Assembly (NCBI RefSeq): GCF_003696235.1
Contig: NZ_RFFJ01000003.1
Coordinates: 40,987-104,986 of the forward strand
DNA from: Streptomyces triticirhizae
GTDB lineage: Bacteria > Actinomycetota > Actinomycetes > Streptomycetales > Streptomycetaceae
Length of the DNA stretch: 64,000 bases
Direction of reading: 5' to 3'
How positions within the stretch are numbered: the first letter of the stretch is position 1; the number at the start of each line of letters is the position of its first letter. The notes under the pieces were generated by a model. The model did not search any database and was not told where the DNA came from. It saw only the letters and a program-made list of their open reading frames with translations. The position numbers and the translations under genes are program-made. Below, in pieces: positions 1 to 8,455 of the stretch.

Positions 1-2
1 CC

Positions 3-839
3 CGGGACTCGTTGGAGATGCTGCTGGGCTCCGACACCTCCGAGTCCCTCTGGTCCCAGTACGTGAGCTATCTCAGCGGCCTGGCCAAGGGCGACTTCGG
101 GACGTCGGTGACCTACTTCCCGGCCCCGGTGACGGACGTCATCGGGCAGGCCATCCCGTGGACCCTGCTGCTCGTCGGCATCTCCACACTGCTGGCGTTC
201 CTGCTCGGCGTCGGCCTCGGGGCCTTCGCCGGGTGGAAGCGGGGCACCTGGGTCGACTCGATCATCCCGGCCACCGCGCTGCTCCAGTCCGTGCCGTACT
301 TCTGGCTGGCGCTGGTCCTGGTGTACTTCTTCGCGGTCAACCTGGGCTGGTTCCCGCTGAGCGGCGGCTACGACGTCAACTCGGTGCGCCCCGGCTGGTC
401 CTGGGAGTTCATCGAGAGCGCCATCTCCTACGGCACGCTCCCCGCGATCACCATCGTCGTCAGCTCCATCGGCGGCTGGCTGCTGGGGATGCGCAACATG
501 ATGGTCTCCACGCTCTCCGACGACTACGTGGTCACCGCGGAGGCCAAGGGCCTGCACCCGGTCAGGGTGATGATCACCTACGCGGCCAGGAACGCGGCGC
601 TGCCCTCCGTCGCCGGGTTCGCCATCTCACTGGGTTTCGTGGTGGCCGGGTCGATCGTGACCGAACAGGTCTTCTCGTATCCGGGCATCGGCAACGCGAT
701 GCTGCTGGCGGTGTCGAACAACGACTACGCGCTCATGCAGGGGCTGTTCCTCGTCATCACCATCGCCGTCCTGGTGTCGAACCTGCTCGTCGACCTGTTC
801 TACGGGCTCATCGACCCCCGTACCCGGACCCGGAACTGA
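3..839 (+). CDS. ABC importer permease, DppB/OppB type (5' end cut by window)
   Basis: The protein is a membrane permease of an oligopeptide/oligosaccharide-type ABC importer. The frame is open to the window edge, so the true start lies upstream; about 275 residues are visible against the usual 310-340. Several hydrophobic segments are visible, and the EAA-type loop that contacts the ATPase is around EAKGLHPVRVMITYAARN. It lies 12 bases ahead of a second permease and two ATPases in one operon. The close position of carbohydrate-active genes (GH36-like remnant, GH43) suggests, by inference only, that the substrate could be an oligosaccharide rather than a peptide. Confidence 0.9.
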   Translation, partial: RDSLEMLLGSDTSESLWSQYVSYLSGLAKGDFGTSVTYFPAPVTDVIGQAIPWTLLLVGISTLLAFLLGVGLGAFAGWKRGTWVDSIIPATALLQSVPYFWLALVLVYFFAVNLGWFPLSGGYDVNSVRPGWSWEFIESAISYGTLPAITIVVSSIGGWLLGMRNMMVSTLSDDYVVTAEAKGLHPVRVMITYAARNAALPSVAGFAISLGFVVAGSIVTEQVFSYPGIGNAMLLAVSNNDYALMQGLFLVITIAVLVSNLLVDLFYGLIDPRTRTRN

Positions 840-851
840 GAGGCCGTCCCC

Positions 852-1766
852 ATGTCCAGTGTGCTGAACGACACCATGGCCGCCGCCGAGGAGGGCTCCA
901 TCGAGGAGGCGGCGGGGCCCCGGCGTCGGCGCTGGCGTGAGCCCAAGCTGCTCACCGGCGCCGGCATCGTCATCGTCATCGTGCTGTTCGGGCTGCTCGG
1001 CCCGCTGCTGACGCAGGACCCGTACGCGGTCGACAACATCGGCATGACCCCGCCCAGTGGGGACCACCTGCTGGGCACCACCCAGACCGGCGAGGACGTG
1101 CTGGCGCAACTCGCCCACGGCACCCGGGGTTCGCTGCTGATCGGCGTCATGGTGGGCGCCATGACCCTCGGGCTCTCCGCCTTCTTCGGCATCCTCGGCG
1201 CGTTCGTCGGCGGCATCCTCGACGAGCTGTTCTCGCTGCTCACCAACATCGTGCTGGTGATCCCCGGGCTGCCGCTGATGATCGTGATCGGCAGCTATGT
1301 CGAGCAGAAGAGCATCTTCCTGGTGGCGGGCGTCCTCGCGCTGACGGGCTGGGCCGCCGGCGCGCGGGTGGTGCGGGCCCAGACGCTGTCGCTGCGCGAC
1401 CGCGACTACGTGCTCGCCACCCGGGTGGCGGGGGAGTCGACCTGGCGGATCATCTGCGTGGAGATCCTGCCCAACCTGCTGCCCGTGCTGTCCTCCGGGT
1501 TCGTCTTCTCGATCGTCTTCGCGATCCTCGGCGAGGCCGGGCTCGCGTTCATCGGCATCGGCGCCAGCGACTCCCTGACCTGGGGCACGATGCTCGCCGA
1601 CGCGCAGAACGGGCAGGCGCTGCTGCTCGGCGGCTGGTGGTGGTTCGTGGCCCCCGGCTTCCTGATCGCCATCCTCGGCTGCGGCCTCGCCCTGATCAAC
1701 TTCAGCATCGACGAGATCATCAACCCCAAGCTGCGTCCGGCTCGTGCCCGAAAGAGGTCGTCGTGA
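852..1766 (+). CDS. ABC importer permease, DppC/OppC type
   Basis: This is the second membrane permease of the importer, 304 residues and normal length for the DppC family. A hydrophilic basic N-terminus (PRRRRWREPK) is followed by a first membrane span at about residues 36-55 and the usual periplasmic stretch DPYAVD...PPSGDHLLGTTQTGEDVLAQL typical of DppC proteins. The EAA-type loop is at TRVAGESTWRIICVEILPN. The stop codon overlaps the ATG of the following ATPase gene (TGATG), indicating translational coupling. Confidence 0.92.
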   Translation: MSSVLNDTMAAAEEGSIEEAAGPRRRRWREPKLLTGAGIVIVIVLFGLLGPLLTQDPYAVDNIGMTPPSGDHLLGTTQTGEDVLAQLAHGTRGSLLIGVMVGAMTLGLSAFFGILGAFVGGILDELFSLLTNIVLVIPGLPLMIVIGSYVEQKSIFLVAGVLALTGWAAGARVVRAQTLSLRDRDYVLATRVAGESTWRIICVEILPNLLPVLSSGFVFSIVFAILGEAGLAFIGIGASDSLTWGTMLADAQNGQALLLGGWWWFVAPGFLIAILGCGLALINFSIDEIINPKLRPARARKRSS

Positions 1767-2626
1767 TGGCGAAGGCACCCGTTCTCACCGTGGACGGACT
1801 GTCCGTCGACTACGTCACGGACCGCTCCGTCCCGGCCGTCGATGAGGTGAGCCTCCAGATCCACCGGGGCGAGATCCTCGGCCTGGCCGGGGAGAGCGGC
1901 TGTGGCAAGTCGACGTTCGCCTACGGCATCAACCAGCTGATCCGCCCGCCGGGCACCATCTCCGGCGGCAGCGTCACCTTCCACGACAGCTCGGGCGAGG
2001 ACATCGACGTCCTGAAGCTGACCGGGCGGGCGCTGCGCGCCTACCGGTGGGACAAGGTGTCCATGGTCTTCCAGGGCGCCATGAACTCGCTGAACCCGGT
2101 CATCCCCGTCCACGCCCAGCTCGGCGACGTCTTCAAGACCCACCGACCGGAGATGAGCCGGGCCCAACGCCAGGCCAGGGCCGAGGAGTTGTTCGAGTTC
2201 GTCGGCGTGCCGACGAACCGGCTGCGGTCCTACGCGCACGAGCTGTCCGGCGGGATGCGGCAGCGCGTGATGATCGCGATGGCGCTGGCGCTCTCGCCCC
2301 AGCTGATCATCATGGACGAGCCGACGACCGCCCTCGACGTGGTGGTGCAGCGGGACATCATCGAGGAGATCACGCGGCTCCAGCGCGAACTCGACTTCTC
2401 CGTCCTGTTCATCACCCACGACCTGCCGATGCTGCTGGAGATCAGCGACCGCATCGCCATCATGAAGAACGGGAGGATCGTGGAGCTGGCCGGGGCCGAG
2501 GACATCTTCTTCGCGGCCCGCCACCCGTACACCAAGGAACTGCTGCGGTCCTTTCCGAGCCTCACCGGAACGCGCGGCGACTTCATCCGACACGGCGCCG
2601 GCATCGAAGAGTCCGGGGAGGAATGA
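1766..2626 (+). CDS. ABC importer ATP-binding protein, DppD/OppD type
   Basis: This cytoplasmic ATPase powers the importer. Walker A is GESGCGKST (residues 42-50), the ABC signature is LSGGMRQRV, Walker B is LIIMDEPTTALD, and the switch histidine lies in ITHD. At 286 residues it is shorter than many OppD proteins, and the C-terminal cysteine-containing oligopeptide domain is not seen. The ATG at 1766 is chosen because it overlaps the upstream stop. The downstream ATPase begins with an ATGA overlap at 2623. Confidence 0.93.
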   Translation: MAKAPVLTVDGLSVDYVTDRSVPAVDEVSLQIHRGEILGLAGESGCGKSTFAYGINQLIRPPGTISGGSVTFHDSSGEDIDVLKLTGRALRAYRWDKVSMVFQGAMNSLNPVIPVHAQLGDVFKTHRPEMSRAQRQARAEELFEFVGVPTNRLRSYAHELSGGMRQRVMIAMALALSPQLIIMDEPTTALDVVVQRDIIEEITRLQRELDFSVLFITHDLPMLLEISDRIAIMKNGRIVELAGAEDIFFAARHPYTKELLRSFPSLTGTRGDFIRHGAGIEESGEE

Positions 2627-3561
2627 CGATGGCCACTCTCGAAGTGCGTGCACTGAAGAAGGACTTCCCGGTCAGAGAAGGGGTGCGCCGCACCCTGTTC
2701 CCGGCGGTGAAGGGGGTCGACTTCGAGCTGAACGCCGGCAGCACCGTGGCCCTGGTGGGCCAGAGCGGCAGCGGCAAGTCCACGGTCGCCCGCATGATCG
2801 CCCAGCTGGAGAGGCCGACCGGCGGGGAGATCCTGCTCAACGGGCAGCCGGCGACGTTCCGCAGGCGCGGGATGCGGGAGTACCGCAGCCAGGTGCAGAT
2901 GGTCTTCCAGGACCCGTTCGCCTCGCTGAACCCGTTCCACACCATCGCGCACCACCTGGAGCGGCCGCTGCTGCGCAACGGCCGGGTCCGGGGGAAGGCG
3001 GCGCTGCGGGCCAGGGTCGAGGAGCTGCTGGAGCGCGTCAACCTGACGCCCGCCGACAGCTTCGCCGAGCGCCGCCCGCACGAGCTGTCCGGCGGGCAGC
3101 GGCAACGCGTCGCCATCGCCCGGGCGTTGGCGCCCGAGCCGACGGTGCTGATCGCGGACGAGCCCGTCTCGATGCTGGACGTCTCGATCCGCCTGGGCAT
3201 CCTGCACCTGCTGGCCAGGCTGCAACGGGAGGAGAACCTCGCGGTCCTCTACATCACCCACGACCTCGCGACCGCGCGCCACTTCTCCGACGAGATCCTC
3301 GTCATGTACCAGGGGGAGGTCGTGGAACGCGGCCCGGCGGACGACGTGATCCTGCGGCCCACCGCCGAGTTCACCCGCCGCCTCGCCAACGCGGCCCCGG
3401 AGCCGGCGCGCACCGAGCGCTTCCGCCGCGCGGCAGCGCGGTACGCCTCCGGCGGGGACGGGGACGGGGACGGGGACGGGGACGGGGACGGGGACGGGGG
3501 CGCGGAGCCGTCCGGGGCGCCGGGCGCCCCGGACGCGTCGGGGACGTCGGGGACGCCCTGA
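2623..3561 (+). CDS. ABC importer ATP-binding protein, DppF/OppF type, with Gly-Asp repeat tail
   Basis: This is the second ATPase of the importer, 312 residues. Walker A is GQSGSGKST (46-54), the signature is LSGGQRQRVAIARAL, and Walker B is VLIADEPVSMLD. The ATG is in an ATGA overlap with the preceding gene, after a GGGGAGGA ribosome-binding site inside that gene. The C-terminal tail is unusual: after the ATPase fold ends near residue 275 it runs through a Gly-Asp dipeptide repeat encoded by a GGGGAC hexanucleotide array and ends in a low-complexity Gly/Ala/Pro/Ser/Thr stretch. The tail is probably dispensable. Confidence 0.92.
   Translation: MTMATLEVRALKKDFPVREGVRRTLFPAVKGVDFELNAGSTVALVGQSGSGKSTVARMIAQLERPTGGEILLNGQPATFRRRGMREYRSQVQMVFQDPFASLNPFHTIAHHLERPLLRNGRVRGKAALRARVEELLERVNLTPADSFAERRPHELSGGQRQRVAIARALAPEPTVLIADEPVSMLDVSIRLGILHLLARLQREENLAVLYITHDLATARHFSDEILVMYQGEVVERGPADDVILRPTAEFTRRLANAAPEPARTERFRRAAARYASGGDGDGDGDGDGDGDGGAEPSGAPGAPDASGTSGTP
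3454..3495 (+). repeat. GGGGAC hexanucleotide tandem array (7 units)
   Basis: There are seven perfect GGGGAC units in a row inside the 3' end of the OppF-type gene, coding for alternating Gly and Asp. A degenerate eighth unit (GGGGGC) follows. The array is in frame, so changes of whole units alter only tail length. Confidence 0.97.
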
Positions 3562-3615
3562 ACGGCGCCCCGGCGCCGATGCGGAGCCGTCCGGGACGTA
3601 GGTCACGTCTGGGAT

Positions 3616-3676
3616 GCCGGACGCGCCGGAGCGGTCCGGGACGCCGGGGCGGTCCGGTCACGCCGGACGCGCCGGA
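3616..3676. repeat. Repeated 15-mer between importer operon and GH36 remnant
   Basis: GCCGGACGCGCCGGA occurs exactly at 3616-3630 and 3662-3676, embedded in a longer run of related CGTCCGGGACG-like words across the 195-base gap. No gene or promoter was recognised in the gap itself. Confidence 0.6.
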
Positions 3677-3756
3677 ACCGTCCGGGGCGGGGACGTTTCG
3701 AACCGCCTTGCCGGCGGCCCGCGTTCACACTCCACGACTGCGAAGGGGCACCACCG

Positions 3757-4615
3757 ATGAGCCTGACCCCGATGCCGGCACCCGACGCCGTGTTCGTCCA
3801 GAGCCGGCCGACCGGGCGGTTCGAGCCGGCGACCCGGTCCGGCGACCGTTGGACCCGGGAGGGGGTGGAGGCGCGCGTCGCCGAGGCTCCCGGCTGGTCG
3901 ACCCTCTCGGTCGCCGCCGGGGGCGGAGAGCTGTCCCGGGTCGCGCTCCGCTGGCGCGGCGGCGTCCCCGAGGGACGCGCGTGCTGGGCGACGCCTGGGA
4001 GCGGTCGTACGGCGACCTCGCCTGGGAGGGCGTGGTGCCGCACCGCGTGCTGCCCTGGTACTGGCTGGCCCACGACGAGCGGGCCGGCCACACCCTCGGC
4101 GCCGGGGTGCGGACCTCGCCGGCGGCCTGGTGCTCCTGGTCGGTCGACGCCGAGGGTGTCACGCTCTGGGCCGACCTGCGCGCCGGGCAGCGGCCGGTGC
4201 GGCTGGGCGACCGCGAGCTGGAGGTCGCCCAACTCGTCCGGCTTGACACGGAGTCGGGGCCGCACGCGCGCACCGCGAACTCGTCGTCGGGCTCGCGCCG
4301 GCGCCCGTGCCCAGCGGGCCGCTGGTCGGCGCCAACAACTGGTACTACGCCTACGGGCACGGCTTCGACGCGGACGCGGTGGTCGGGGACGCGCGGATCG
4401 TCTCCCGGCCGGCCGGGGACCACCCGGTGCGGCCGTTCAGCGTGATCGACGCCGGCTGGACCCCGGGCGGCGGCACGGGCGGCGGCCCGTGGGACCGGGG
4501 CCTGGGCTCCTTCGCCGACGTGGCGGAGGTCGCCTCCCGCATCAGGGCCGAGGGCGCCAGACCAGGGCTCTGGTACCGGCCGCTGGGCGCCGAGCCGTTC
4601 ATCCACGACGTGTAA
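3757..4615 (+). pseudogene. Frameshifted and truncated GH36-like alpha-galactosidase
   Basis: The ATG at 3757 follows AAGGGG at a good distance. The reading then changes frame twice. It starts in frame 1 to about GGVPEG, continues in frame 3 from about 3975 (VLGDAWERSYGDLAWEGVV and onward to RLDTESG), then in frame 2 from about 4265 (RELVVGLAPAPVPSGPLVGANNWYYAYG). The last part holds the family-like block RPFSVIDAGWTPG...GARPGLWYRPLGAEPF and then stops at 4615. The first shift maps to a CGCGCG run, where removal of one CG restores a continuous reading. Roughly the C-terminal half of a normal enzyme is missing. Assignment to GH36/GH27-like glycosidases rests on the NNWYYAYG and VIDAGW blocks. 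It is very likely not functional. Confidence 0.8.
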
Positions 4616-4966
4616 CCATCCGCGACGGGTGAGCGGTGCGCCGGCCCCGGGCCGGCGCCGGTGGCCACGCCGCCGCAGGGGCGGGGGAGACCGCGGTGGC
4701 GTGGCGGGCGGGGACGCCGGGCAGGGCCCGGCGGGCGAGCCCGGCCAGGGTGCGGCCGGGGCCGATGTCACGGAAGGCCGTGCGGCCCAACTCCCCGTGG
4801 AGCGTGCCGAGGATCTCCGGACGGGACCGGTCAGCTGGCGGGCGCCCAACTCCCGCCAGCGGTGGCCTCCCTCGTGCGGGCGGGCGTCGACGTTGGCGAC
4901 CACGGGCAGCGCGCTGGCCCGGAAGCCCGTCAGCTCCAGGGCGCGGCGCGCGCCACGCGGCGGGCC
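4599..4966 (-). pseudogene. Remnant of malonyl-CoA:ACP transacylase (FabD-like) C-terminus
   Basis: On the minus strand, one frame reads ALELTGFRASALPVVANVDA and then RELGARQLTGPVR. A neighbouring frame continues PEILGTLHGELGRTAFRDIG followed by PGRTLAGLARRALPG. Joined, these match the order of blocks near the C-terminus of FabD/acyltransferase domains (PVVANV..., Q-L-T-x-PVR, and the terminal GPGR.L.GL.RR). The joint lies at about 4820-4830 and is a single-base frame change. No catalytic GHS motif or N-terminal half is present, so only about a third of the gene survives. It lies antisense to and between two other decayed genes. Confidence 0.68.
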
Positions 4967-4990
4967 GGCCCCCGCAGTCAGGAGGTGGCC

Positions 4991-5713
4991 GTGCTGAACG
5001 ACACGCGGCTGCGCCGGCCGTCCGCCCCGCGCACGCTCCACGTCGGGGACCTGAAGGTGAGTTATGTGCCGGACGGCGCGATGCCGCTCAAGCCCGCCGG
5101 GCCGCCGCACCCGGCGGCGTACCGGGCCTGTCTCAACGACACGGGCCATCTGGTCGCCAACATCGGCGGGTCGCTGGTGCGGTGCGGCAACCCGGGCCCG
5201 GAGGGCATCGAGGTGGTGGCGTTCACCCGGCTCCACCTCGACCACGTCGGCTGGGCCAGCGTGCGTCCGCCGGTGTTCACCCGGGCCACCTTCGTGGTCC
5301 CGGCCGGGGCCTGGGAGGGCCCGGTGCCCGTGCCGCCGCCGGCGCTGCGGCGGCGGCAGCGCCGGGTGGTGCCGGGGGAGGAGGTCTTCCCCGGCGTCCA
5401 CGTTCTGGCGCTGCCGGGGCACACCGGCTTCACCATCACCTCCCGTGGCGAGCGGCTGGTGGCGTTCGGCGTCGCGCTGCACTCGCCGGTCCAGGTCCGG
5501 CACCCCGAGTGGTCCCCGCCGCCCGACCCCGACCCGCGCGGCGCGCCCTTCCGCGACACCGGGACACCGGGTCGGGAGGCGCGCCGCCCCGTTCCGCCGT
5601 CGGTGGGCCTGCGCGGGAGGGATGGAAAACGTTCGCCCTTGGGTATTTCCATCGCTGTAAGTCCCGTGATGCCATGGCCAGTCGAAACCCGACGCCGCAC
5701 ACGGCGTCCCTGA
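4991..5713 (+). pseudogene. Degenerate metallo-beta-lactamase-fold hydrolase
   Basis: GTG at 4991 follows AGGAGG. The translation keeps MBL-family blocks in order: LHVGDLKVSYVPDGAMPLKP, GHLVANIGGSLV, VVAFTRLHLDHVGWA, EEVFPGVHVLALPGHT and LVAFGVALHSPVQVRHPEW. However, the metal motif T-H-x-H-x-D-H reads T-R-L-H-L-D-H (first His replaced by Arg). The stretch between the second block and this motif is much shorter than usual. After HPEW the frame runs into basic low-complexity sequence instead of the C-terminal metal ligands, suggesting a frameshift. The frame is open for 240 residues but is unlikely to be an active hydrolase. Confidence 0.7.
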
Positions 5714-5740
5714 GGACCCCGACCGACCGAGGGAGCACCG

Positions 5741-7189
5741 ATGCGCGCCCGCTCCAGAACCGCTCTGATCACCGCCCTGCTCGCGTTGCTCATCGGCCTG
5801 GCCGGTGCGCCGCCGTCCTCGGCAGGAGAAGCGATGCCGCACGCCACCGGAACCTTCCGCAACCCGCTCAACACCGGCCCCGACCCGTTCGTGACTCACG
5901 CCAACGGGAACTACCACCTCGCCACCACCCAGGGCGACGCCATCCGGATGTGGAGCGCGCCCTCGTTGGCCACCCTGCTGGCCGCCGACCCCGTCACGGT
6001 GTGGACCGACACCGACCCGTCCCGCGACCAGCACATCTGGGCGCCCGAGTTCTACCGCTTCAACGAGCGCTGGTACATGTACTACACGGCCGACGACGGC
6101 GTGGACGAACACCACCGGCTCTACGTCCTGGAGTCCGAGGGCGACGACCCCAGGGGGCCCTACCACTTCAAGGGCAAGCTCGAACCGCCCAACCACGTCG
6201 ACGACTTCGCCATCGACCCCGGCATCCTCCAGCACGACGGCCGCCTCTACCTCGCCTACAGCGGCCTCAACGAGTACCAGCACAACGGCCTCAACATCGC
6301 CCCGATGTCCAACCCCTACACGGTCTCCGGCGACGCGACAGCCCTGGACGCCGCCGGCGGCTGCCCCGAGGTCCGCGAGGGACCGGCGTTCCTCTACCGC
6401 GACGGCCGCACCTGGATGACCTACTCCACCTGCGACACCGGCAAGCCGGACTACCAGGTCTGGATGATGTCCCTGCCCGACGGTGCCGACCCGCTGGTCG
6501 CGGAGAACTGGACCCAGCACCAGGGTCCGCTGCTGTCCCGCGACGACGCGGCCGGCGTCTTCGGCCCCGGCCACCACAACTTCTTCACCTCGCCGGACGG
6601 GACCGAGGACTGGATCGTCTACCACGCCAAGACCACCCCGGAGTACACCTACTCCGACCGCACCACCCGCGCCCAGCGCATCGGTTGGCACCCCGACGGC
6701 AGCCCCGACCTCGGCACCCCGCTCGCGCTCGGCGCGACCCAGGACCTGCCGTCGGGCGACCCGGGCGCCGGCGTGGAGGGCCTCACCTACTGGATCAACG
6801 ACGACGGCCGCTCCAGCGGCGACGGCACCGTCACCTTCGAGGGCGACTGGAACTCCGGCACCGGCTGCGCCAGCCAGTGCTTCTGGGGCGACGACCACTG
6901 GAGCGACCAGCCGGGCGCCACCGCGACGTTCACCTTCACCGGCACCAGGATCGCGTTGCTGTCCGTGCGCGACACCCGCAACGGCATCGCCGCGATCAGC
7001 GTGGACGGCGGCCCCGAGGAACGCGTCGACCTCCACGGCCCGATCCGCGTCGGCGAGGCCCTCCAGTACCTCAGCCCCCGACTGCCGCACGGCACCCACA
7101 CGTTGACGATCCGGGTCACCGGTGAGCGCGACTCCTCATCCTCCGCCGCCTTCGTCAGCGTGGACCGGGCCGAGGTCTACGCCGACTGA
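5741..7189 (+). CDS. Secreted glycoside hydrolase family 43-like enzyme with C-terminal beta-sandwich
   Basis: This is a 482-residue secreted protein. Residues 1-28 form a signal peptide (MRARSRTALITALLALLIGL, then cleavage near SSA-GE). The five-bladed propeller of GH43 follows with the three expected acids: D48 in NTGPDPFV (base), D159 in DDFAIDPGI (pKa modulator) and E213 in EVREGPAFLY (acid). GH43 enzymes remove arabinose or xylose from plant polysaccharides. From about residue 360 a second domain (GDGTVTFEGDWNSG ... ALLSVRDTRNGIAAISVDGG) looks like a carbohydrate-binding or accessory beta-sandwich. The gene sits downstream of an Opp-type importer and a GH36-like remnant, consistent with an eroded plant-sugar utilisation region. 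Exact substrate cannot be read from the sequence. Confidence 0.88.
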   Translation: MRARSRTALITALLALLIGLAGAPPSSAGEAMPHATGTFRNPLNTGPDPFVTHANGNYHLATTQGDAIRMWSAPSLATLLAADPVTVWTDTDPSRDQHIWAPEFYRFNERWYMYYTADDGVDEHHRLYVLESEGDDPRGPYHFKGKLEPPNHVDDFAIDPGILQHDGRLYLAYSGLNEYQHNGLNIAPMSNPYTVSGDATALDAAGGCPEVREGPAFLYRDGRTWMTYSTCDTGKPDYQVWMMSLPDGADPLVAENWTQHQGPLLSRDDAAGVFGPGHHNFFTSPDGTEDWIVYHAKTTPEYTYSDRTTRAQRIGWHPDGSPDLGTPLALGATQDLPSGDPGAGVEGLTYWINDDGRSSGDGTVTFEGDWNSGTGCASQCFWGDDHWSDQPGATATFTFTGTRIALLSVRDTRNGIAAISVDGGPEERVDLHGPIRVGEALQYLSPRLPHGTHTLTIRVTGERDSSSSAAFVSVDRAEVYAD

Positions 7190-7204
7190 GCGCCGGCGCG
7201 CGCC

Positions 7205-7226
7205 GGCCCGCCCCGTGGGGCGGGCC
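7205..7226 (+). terminator. GC-rich hairpin after the GH43 gene
   Basis: GGCCCGCCCC at 7205-7214 pairs perfectly with GGGGCGGGCC at 7217-7226, 16 bases after the stop codon. There is no T tract, as is usual for Streptomyces terminators. Confidence 0.7.
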
Positions 7227-7335
7227 CGGCGAAACCTCGCGAACGCTGCCTAGAAGGCGACGAATCGGGAACGCTCGACCACAGGGAGGTGGCCAGGGCC
7301 CCGGACGGGCACCACGGATCAAGGGGAGTGACAGG

Positions 7336-7776
7336 ATGAACGGCATTCGAACGGTGGGACGGGCCGGCGCCCAGGGCAGGGCCGCCGCCGGCGTGGCCGG
7401 CACGACCCTGGCGGACGTCTCCCGGGCCCGCGACCTCACCCGCGCCTTCTGCGACAATCTCACCCCCGCCCCGAGCCAGGACCTGGCGGACGCCCTGCTG
7501 TTGGCGGTCTCCGAGCTGGTCACCAACGCCCTCCGCCACGGCGGCGGCGGCTTCGCGCTGCGTCTGACCGCCACGCCGGAGGCGGTGGCCGTGGAGGTCG
7601 ACGACGGCGAGCCGCGCCCGCCGCACGCCCGCAGCCCCGACGTGCTGCGCGGCGGCGGCTTCGGCTGGCCGCTGGTGCTCTCGCTGGCGTCGGGGGTCGC
7701 CGTCGTCCCCAGGCCGGGAGGCAAGACGGTGCGGGCCACGTTCCGGCGCGCGGCCGACCTCAACCAGGCCGCCTGA
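7336..7776 (+). CDS. ATP-binding anti-sigma-factor-like protein (HATPase_c_2)
   Basis: This is a 146-residue single-domain protein of the GHKL/HATPase type related to RsbW/SpoIIAB anti-sigma kinases. The N-box is visible as LLLAVSELVTNALRHGGG (about residues 54-71), followed by the ATP-lid region VEVDDGEPRPP and GGGFGWPLVLSLASGV. Such proteins are abundant in Streptomyces and usually act in regulatory partner switches or with XRE/DUF397 partners. No partner gene lies next to it. The start is set by AAGGGGAGTG upstream of ATG 7336. Confidence 0.87.
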   Translation: MNGIRTVGRAGAQGRAAAGVAGTTLADVSRARDLTRAFCDNLTPAPSQDLADALLLAVSELVTNALRHGGGGFALRLTATPEAVAVEVDDGEPRPPHARSPDVLRGGGFGWPLVLSLASGVAVVPRPGGKTVRATFRRAADLNQAA

Positions 7777-7928
7777 CCCGGGAGTCGGGGCGCGCGCCAT
7801 CCCGCCGTCACAGTGGTTGTCATACCGGTGCTTTGGCGGCCCTTGGGGTGGACACGGCCCTTCTCGGGGCAGAGTGGACGATCGGGATATTAGCCCTTGC
7901 GAGTGGATGCCATGATGGTGGTACGGAT

Positions 7929-7962
7929 GGGTCCCGGGAGCCTCAGGAGGCGCCCGGGACCC
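7929..7962 (+). terminator. Long hairpin in the 7777-8120 intergenic region
   Basis: GGGTCCCGGG (7929-7938) pairs perfectly with CCCGGGACCC (7953-7962), with an inner GCCT/AGGC stem and a four-base loop. It lies about 150 bases after the ATP-binding gene. It may terminate that transcript or be a structured leader for the small gene at 8121. Nothing else recognisable was seen in this 344-base gap. Confidence 0.55.
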
Positions 7963-8120
7963 CGGGGACACGGCGGTTCGCGACGTCCGGCGGGGCGTCG
8001 GCGTGTTCGTCAACCCCGTTGCGGGAAAGCTGAATCGTGGGACCGGGATACCCACGTGTCCTTGTGGGGCGTTAGGGTTACCCTGCCCGGACCGGGTGCC
8101 GCTGTACGGGTGGGAGAGTC

Positions 8121-8390
8121 ATGAAGCAGATAACAGCGCACGGCAGGCCGCCGCGAGTGCCTGCGATCAACTGCGGGAGCACGGCCAACAGCGCGCGCCT
8201 CGACCGTCACCTGAGCGTGCTCGGCGGTCCCGCCGTGCCGGCGGGTGAGACCGAGGAGGCCACCACGCTGATGCGGGAGTTGACCCGCCGCGACCACAAG
8301 AGCCCGACCCGGGTCAACCGCACCGCCCGAGTGCTGCTCTTCGCCCCGCTCCGCCGGCTGCGTCGCACGCTCTTCGGCGGGCGCGGCTGA
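8121..8390 (+). CDS. Small basic hypothetical protein
   Basis: This is an 89-residue reading frame with GGGAGAG just ahead of its ATG and actinomycete codon use. It contains the ordered stretch VPAINCGSTANSARLDRHLS and a basic C-terminus (VNRTARVLLFAPLRRLRRTL). No signal peptide, membrane span or known domain is seen. It stands alone between an ATP-binding regulator and a convergent GntR gene. The amphipathic, strongly basic tail could bind nucleic acid or membrane, but function is unknown. It is judged real from the ribosome-binding site and the downstream hairpin, with moderate confidence. Confidence 0.55.
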   Translation: MKQITAHGRPPRVPAINCGSTANSARLDRHLSVLGGPAVPAGETEEATTLMRELTRRDHKSPTRVNRTARVLLFAPLRRLRRTLFGGRG

Positions 8391-8419
8391 GCCTGGCTGA
8401 CGCCCCTTTCGACGTTCCC

Positions 8420-8455
8420 GCCGCCGCCGAGCCCGGTCCGGTCTCCGGCGGCGGC
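8420..8455. terminator. Hairpin after the small gene, convergent with the GntR gene
   Basis: GCCGCCGCC (8420-8428) pairs with GGCGGCGGC (8447-8455). The loop can form extra CCGG/CCGG pairs. It lies between convergent genes, so it could serve the plus-strand transcript. Confidence 0.5.

Noticed and set aside
3725..7099. Minus-strand open frame of 1124 codons across the remnants and GH43 gene
   Set aside because: Valine/glycine/alanine-rich shadow of the GH43 codons. Only the short FabD-like portion at 4599-4966 has recognisable content, and that part needs a frame change.
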